NCBI RefSeq assembly: GCF_900111765.1
Contig: NZ_FOIB01000005.1
Location: 186,001-250,000 of the forward strand
From: Myxococcus fulvus
GTDB lineage: Bacteria; Myxococcota; Myxococcia; Myxococcales; Myxococcaceae
Reading direction: 5' to 3'
Length of the DNA: 64,000 nucleotides
Part shown: piece by piece, positions 61,001-64,000 of the stretch
Layout: every line of letters begins with the position of its first letter
Position numbering within the stretch: the stretch's first letter is position 1
Translations under genes and position numbers: made by a program
The notes under the pieces: generated by a model
Databases searched by the model: none
Seen by the model: only the letters and a program-made list of their open reading frames with translations
What the model was told of the DNA's origin: nothing

Positions 61001-64000
61001 TCCTCCGACTCCTACGTCGCGCCTCGCTCTCCTCTCGAAGAGCTCCTCGCCAACCTCTGGGCTCAGCTCCTCTGCCTTCCTCGCGTCGGCGTCGACGACA
61101 ACTTCTTCGACTTGGGCGGCCACTCCCTCCTCGCCACCCAGCTCGTCTCTCGCGTCCGCGAATCCCTCCGCTTGGAGCTTCCTCTCCGCGAGCTCTTCGC
61201 CCACCCCACCGTCGCGGCCCTCGCTCGCGTCCTCTCCGCTTCGCTCTCCGGCGCCCAGTCCCCCATCGTCCCCTCTCCCAGGGACGCTCGCCTCCCGCTC
61301 TCCTTCGCTCAGCAGCGCCTCTGGCTCATCGACCAGCTCCAGCCCGGTAGCGCCGCCTACAACGTCCCTCTCGCCATCCACCTCTCCGGAGAGCTCTCCC
61401 TCCCAGCCCTCCAGCGCGCTCTCGACGCCCTCATGGAGCGTCACGAGTCCCTCCGCACCTCCTTCGCCCTCCACGACGGACAGCCCTTCCAGCTCATCGC
61501 GCCGTCTCTCTCGCTGCCCTTGACGTGTGTGGACCTGCGGCAGGTTCCCGTCGACGAGCGTGAGGAGCGACTCACGCAGCTCTCCGAGGAAGCGGCGCGG
61601 CTGCCGTTCGACCTGAGCCAGGGCCCGCTGATTCGAGTCGCCCTGCTTCGCGCGGACGACAGGAAGCACATCCTGCTGCTGACGATGCATCACATCGTCT
61701 CGGATGGCTGGTCCATGGATGTGCTCTTCCGCGAGCTGAACGCGCTCTACACCGCGTTCGTCCGTGACGCGTCGGCTCCCTTGTCCGCGCTCTCCATCCA
61801 GTACGCGGACTTCGCGGTGTGGCAGCGGCAGTGGCTCCAGGGCGAGCGGCTCGATGCCCAGCTCGCGTACTGGAAGGAGCAGCTCGCGGGTGCGCCTCCG
61901 TTCCTGCCGCTGCCGACGGACTTCCCGCGTCCCGCCATCCAGACGTTCCGTGGCGCGGTCGCGAGACGCAGCCTGCCGCTGTCGTTGCTCGACTCGCTCA
62001 AGCGCCTGAGCCGGAAGGAGGGCACCACCCTCTTCATGACCCTGCTCGCGGGCTTCCAGGTGCTCCTGCGCCGCTACAGCGGACAGACGGACATCAGCGT
62101 CGGAACGCCCATCGCGAACCGCAACCGTGCGGAGCTCGAGGGCCTCATCGGCTTCTTCGTCAACTCGCTGGTGATGCGCACCGACGTGTCCGGCGCGCCG
62201 TCCTTCCGCGAGCTGCTGCGCCGCGTCCGTGAGGTCGCGCTCGGCGCCTATGCGCACCAGGACGTCCCGTTCGAGCAGGTCGTCGAAGCCCTACAGCCCG
62301 AGCGGGACCCGAGCTACTCACCGCTCTTCCAGGTGATGTTCGCGCTCCAGAGTGGCGTCGAGCAGTCGCCGCCCGCATCGGCCCTGTCGATGGAGTCGAG
62401 GGAGCTTCGGACGCACACGTCGAAGTTCGACCTCATCGTCGCCACGGTGGAGAGCCCCGAGGGGCTGGACTGCGCGGTCGAGTACAACACCGACCTCTTC
62501 ACCCCGGACACCATCCACCGGATGCTGGGGCACTTCCAGACGCTGCTCACCGCGGCGGCGGAGCAGCCGGACACCCGCATCACCGCGCTCCCGCTCCTCA
62601 CGCCCCCCGAGCGGAACAAGGTCCTCCTCGACTGGAACAAGACCGCCACCGAGTTCCCCCGGCACGGCTGCATCCATGAGCTGTTCTCCGTGCAGGCACG
62701 CGCCACACCCCACGCGCTCGCCGTCCGGTTCGCAGACGAGTCGCTCACCTACGCGCAGTTGGAGGTCCAGGCCAACCAGCTCGCGTGGCACCTTCAGTCC
62801 CTCGGCGTCGTCCCCGATACGCTGGTCGGCATCTACCTGGAGCGCTCGCCGTCGCTCATCGTCGCGATGCTCGCGTGCCTCAAGGCCGGTGGGGCGTACC
62901 TGCCGCTGGATACGTCGTATCCGGCGGAGCGCCTCTCGTTCATGCTCCGGGACGCGCGAGCCCCCATCCTCATCACCACGCAGGCGCTCTCCGGCAAGCT
63001 CTCCTCCGAGAGTGGGGTCCACGTGGTGGCGCTGGACACGCAAGCGGAGGTGATCGCCCGGCAGCCCCCTCGCGCGCCGCCGACTTCGACGCAGCCTTCA
63101 CATCTGGCGTACGCCATCTATACGTCGGGCTCGACAGGTCAGCCCAAGGGCATCGTCGTCCCCCACCTCGGCGTCGTCCGTCTCGTCCGCGACTCCGACT
63201 ACATCCAACTGTCTTCCCAGAACCGCGTCGCCCAGGTCTCCAACGCCTCCTTCGACGCCGCCACCTTCGAAATCTGGGGGGCCCTCCTCAACGGCGCGCT
63301 CCTCGTCGGCGTCCCTCGCGACGTCTCCCTCTCTCCGCCCCTCTTCGTCCAGCACCTGCGCGCCGAGAAGGTCTCCACCCTCTTCCTCACCACCGCGCTC
63401 TTCAACCAGCTCGCCCACCACGCGCCCGACGCCTTCTCCTCCCTCTCCACCGTCCTCTTCGGCGGTGAGTTGGTTGACCCTGACGTCGTCCGTGCCGTTC
63501 TCCTCCACGGCCCTCCGTCCCGCCTCCTCCACGTCTACGGGCCCACCGAGAACACCACCTTCAGCACCTGGCACCTCATCTCCCAGGCGCCCGCGCCGGG
63601 CCACACCGTCCCCATCGGCAGGCCCCTCGCCAACTCCACCGCCTTTGTCCTCGACGGTGCCCTGCAGCCTGTCCCCGTCGGTGTCCCTGGTGAGCTCTAC
63701 GTCGGTGGTGACGGCCTCGCCCGTGGCTACCTCCACCAGCCGGGCCTCACCGCCGAGCGCTTCGTCGCGCATCCCTTCAAGCCTCAGGCTCGCCTCTACA
63801 AGACGGGTGACCTCGTCCGCCTCCTCCCCGACGGCGCCATCGAGTTCCTCGGCCGCTCCGACTTCCAGGTGAAGATTCGCGGCTTCCGCATCGAGCTGGG
63901 CGAAATCGAAGCCGCACTGCTTCGCCACCCTTCGCTCAACGACTGCGTCGTCCTCGCCCGTGAAGACACTCCCGGCAACCGCCGCCTCGTCGCCTACTTC
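58010..64000 (+). CDS. NRPS, at least C-A-T-C-A (3' end beyond window)
   Basis: ATG 58010 lies 37 bp after the first NRPS gene. A short N-terminal docking-like helix (MSKFSDRILNAKARASLAAL) precedes C4 (AQRRLWFLDRLEPG, HHIVSDG ~58525). A4 follows (YTSGSTGQPKG ~59955, HVYGPTENTTF ~60367, NGKVDRKALPSP ~60950), then T4 (DNFFDLGGHSLLATQ ~61100), C5 (HHIVSDG ~61690) and A5, open at the window end just before the expected T5. All four C-domain motifs from C2 on are canonical. The A4 and A5 binding-pocket residues both read D-A-F-F-L-G-V-T-F, Ile/Val-like. The A4 core and A5 core are nearly identical at DNA level. Confidence 0.92.
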   Translation, partial: MSKFSDRILNAKARASLAALKKDAPAQQAITPNTSRGNQVALSSAQRRLWFLDRLEPGQAQYNVPVFVRLQGSLDERALRAALNQLLRRHESLRTCFTVQKDEPLQLIAEELSLDLQVVDLGGLSEVEREQRIRDLATEESRKPFDLSQAPLVRATLLRVAPEDHVLLLAMHHIVSDGWSMSVFFFELGAIYSALRLDTAPTLPPLKLQYADFALWHNEWLRSDAFREQLEYWKKQLAGAPPLLTLPTDRPRLPVKRNQGQAARFSIPLDPVNALKKLGREERTTLFMTVLGLFNVLMSRYAGQTDVCVGTPIANRNRPELEGLIGFFVNTLVLRTDLSGAPTFRQLVQRVREVSLGAYGHQDLPFEHVVEALHPERNLGQNPLFQVMFSLQESATASASLDGLTLTTLPVETGTSKFDLLMALEETPAGLTGDLEYDTDLFDAATIERMLGHFRTLLSAAAAQPDTCITQLPMLTEAERQQLVVDWNHTSTDFPRQHCIHELFSAQAYASPDAIAVRFGDESLTYAQLEAQANQLAWHLQSLGVVPDTLVGLYLERSPSLIVAMLACLKAGGAYLPLDTAYPAERLALMLRDSRAPILLTSRALAGAIQAPEGVRVLGLEELAPTLVKLPTRAPSTLTTPSNLAYAIYTSGSTGQPKGIVVPHLGVVRLVRDSDYIQLSSQDRVAQVSNASFDAATFEIWGALLNGALLVGVPRDVSLSPPLFVQHLRAEKVSTLFLTTALFNQLAHHAPDAFSSLSTVLFGGELVDPDVVRAVLLHGPPSRLLHVYGPTENTTFSTWHLISQAPAPGHTVPIGRPLANSTAFVLDGALQPVPVGVPGELYVGGDGLARGYLHQPGLTAERFVAHPFKPQARLYKTGDLVRLLPDGAIEFLGRSDFQVKIRGFRIELGEIEAALLRHPSLNDCVVLAREDTPGNRRLVAYFSSSSPPSSAELRDFLKRSLPEYMLPSVFVCLPSLPLSPNGKVDRKALPSPDGVADSSDSYVAPRSPLEELLANLWAQLLCLPRVGVDDNFFDLGGHSLLATQLVSRVRESLRLELPLRELFAHPTVAALARVLSASLSGAQSPIVPSPRDARLPLSFAQQRLWLIDQLQPGSAAYNVPLAIHLSGELSLPALQRALDALMERHESLRTSFALHDGQPFQLIAPSLSLPLTCVDLRQVPVDEREERLTQLSEEAARLPFDLSQGPLIRVALLRADDRKHILLLTMHHIVSDGWSMDVLFRELNALYTAFVRDASAPLSALSIQYADFAVWQRQWLQGERLDAQLAYWKEQLAGAPPFLPLPTDFPRPAIQTFRGAVARRSLPLSLLDSLKRLSRKEGTTLFMTLLAGFQVLLRRYSGQTDISVGTPIANRNRAELEGLIGFFVNSLVMRTDVSGAPSFRELLRRVREVALGAYAHQDVPFEQVVEALQPERDPSYSPLFQVMFALQSGVEQSPPASALSMESRELRTHTSKFDLIVATVESPEGLDCAVEYNTDLFTPDTIHRMLGHFQTLLTAAAEQPDTRITALPLLTPPERNKVLLDWNKTATEFPRHGCIHELFSVQARATPHALAVRFADESLTYAQLEVQANQLAWHLQSLGVVPDTLVGIYLERSPSLIVAMLACLKAGGAYLPLDTSYPAERLSFMLRDARAPILITTQALSGKLSSESGVHVVALDTQAEVIARQPPRAPPTSTQPSHLAYAIYTSGSTGQPKGIVVPHLGVVRLVRDSDYIQLSSQNRVAQVSNASFDAATFEIWGALLNGALLVGVPRDVSLSPPLFVQHLRAEKVSTLFLTTALFNQLAHHAPDAFSSLSTVLFGGELVDPDVVRAVLLHGPPSRLLHVYGPTENTTFSTWHLISQAPAPGHTVPIGRPLANSTAFVLDGALQPVPVGVPGELYVGGDGLARGYLHQPGLTAERFVAHPFKPQARLYKTGDLVRLLPDGAIEFLGRSDFQVKIRGFRIELGEIEAALLRHPSLNDCVVLAREDTPGNRRLVAYF
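59956..60835 (+). repeat. A-domain tract duplicated at 63121-64000 (copy 1)
   Basis: From the A3 core motif through the A8 region, this stretch matches 63121-64000 with an offset of 3165 bp. Only about four substitutions were seen in 880 bp (for example CAGGACC/CAGAACC and GGTCGAC/GGTTGAC). It uses far more CTC/GTC/TCC codons than the flanking module DNA. Confidence 0.9.
63121..64000 (+). repeat. A-domain tract duplicated at 59956-60835 (copy 2)
   Basis: Second copy of the near-identical A-domain tract. It runs to the window end, so the identity may extend further. Upstream of 63121 the two modules are clearly diverged, which marks a sharp left breakpoint at the YTSGSTG motif. Confidence 0.9.

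Noticed and set aside
1..64000. CRISPR arrays, rRNA or tRNA genes
   Set aside because: No regularly spaced short repeats, no rRNA-like sequence and no tRNA cloverleaf were seen. The repeats found belong to IS elements, NRPS modules and propeller or WD40 proteins.

Overview
The window looks like a myxobacterial chromosome (Myxococcus / Corallococcus / Pyxidicoccus type). It is very GC-rich, with strong G/C third-position bias. It carries an intact aib operon (the alternative isovaleryl-CoA pathway described in Myxococcus xanthus), many lipoproteins, a WD40 lipoprotein, large NRPS genes, and a dense TIR/STAND conflict-gene island littered with insertion sequences.

Layout. 1-3585: the 3' part of a REC-GAF-PAS-degenerate GGDEF regulator, then a tightly overlapping trio of Asp/Asn beta-hydroxylase-like protein, small Nif11-domain protein and sulfotransferase-like protein. 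4023-9079: metalloprotease-lectin lipoprotein, methyltransferase, small membrane protein, a CheD-like protein of unknown role, a PfkB sugar kinase and an 80-residue orphan. 9226-13978: the aib operon (aibR, aibA, aibB, aibC, mvaS), with a palindromic operator over the promoter and a hairpin at its end. 14046-25941: ordinary metabolic and regulatory genes (amidohydrolase, aldo/keto reductase, degenerate RecF-like ATPase, WD40 lipoprotein, GST with divergent LysR regulator, Gfo/Idh/MocA oxidoreductase, Zn-alcohol dehydrogenase, NmrA-like reductase, lipoprotein).

25945-41904 is an accessory island. A nested IS3-in-IS3 element (26268-28296) and a second, inverted copy of the outer IS (31533-33246) bracket a four-gene minus-strand Thoeris-like cassette: TIR, TIR with extra domains, SLOG-like protein and ThsB-like TIR. 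Divergent to it lies the stub of a small protein that may have been its partner. Next to that is a four-gene minus-strand operon (40579 to 33685): TIR protein, MoxR AAA+ ATPase, vWA-like protein, and a 1239-residue protein. The last appears to combine a SAV_2336-type N-terminus, TIR, STAND NTPase, helical repeats and a sigma-70-like C-terminus. I consider this operon the best candidate for an undescribed system. ISL3, IS3 and IS630 remnants flank it.

41930-64000 is a non-ribosomal peptide locus. A minus-strand operon (TauD/SyrP-like dioxygenase, MFS exporter, DUF5916 outer-membrane protein) diverges from a plus-strand NRPS pair. The first NRPS (57972 end) has three modules: C-A(MT)-T, C-A-T, C-A-T. 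The second starts at 58010 and runs off the window: C-A-T-C-A... Four of the five A domains look like branched-chain (Ile/Val-type) activators, so a hydrophobic peptide with one methylated residue is predicted. Parts of the two A domains in the second NRPS are almost identical at DNA level, which indicates recent module duplication or gene conversion.

All family calls come from reading motifs by eye. No database search was possible.
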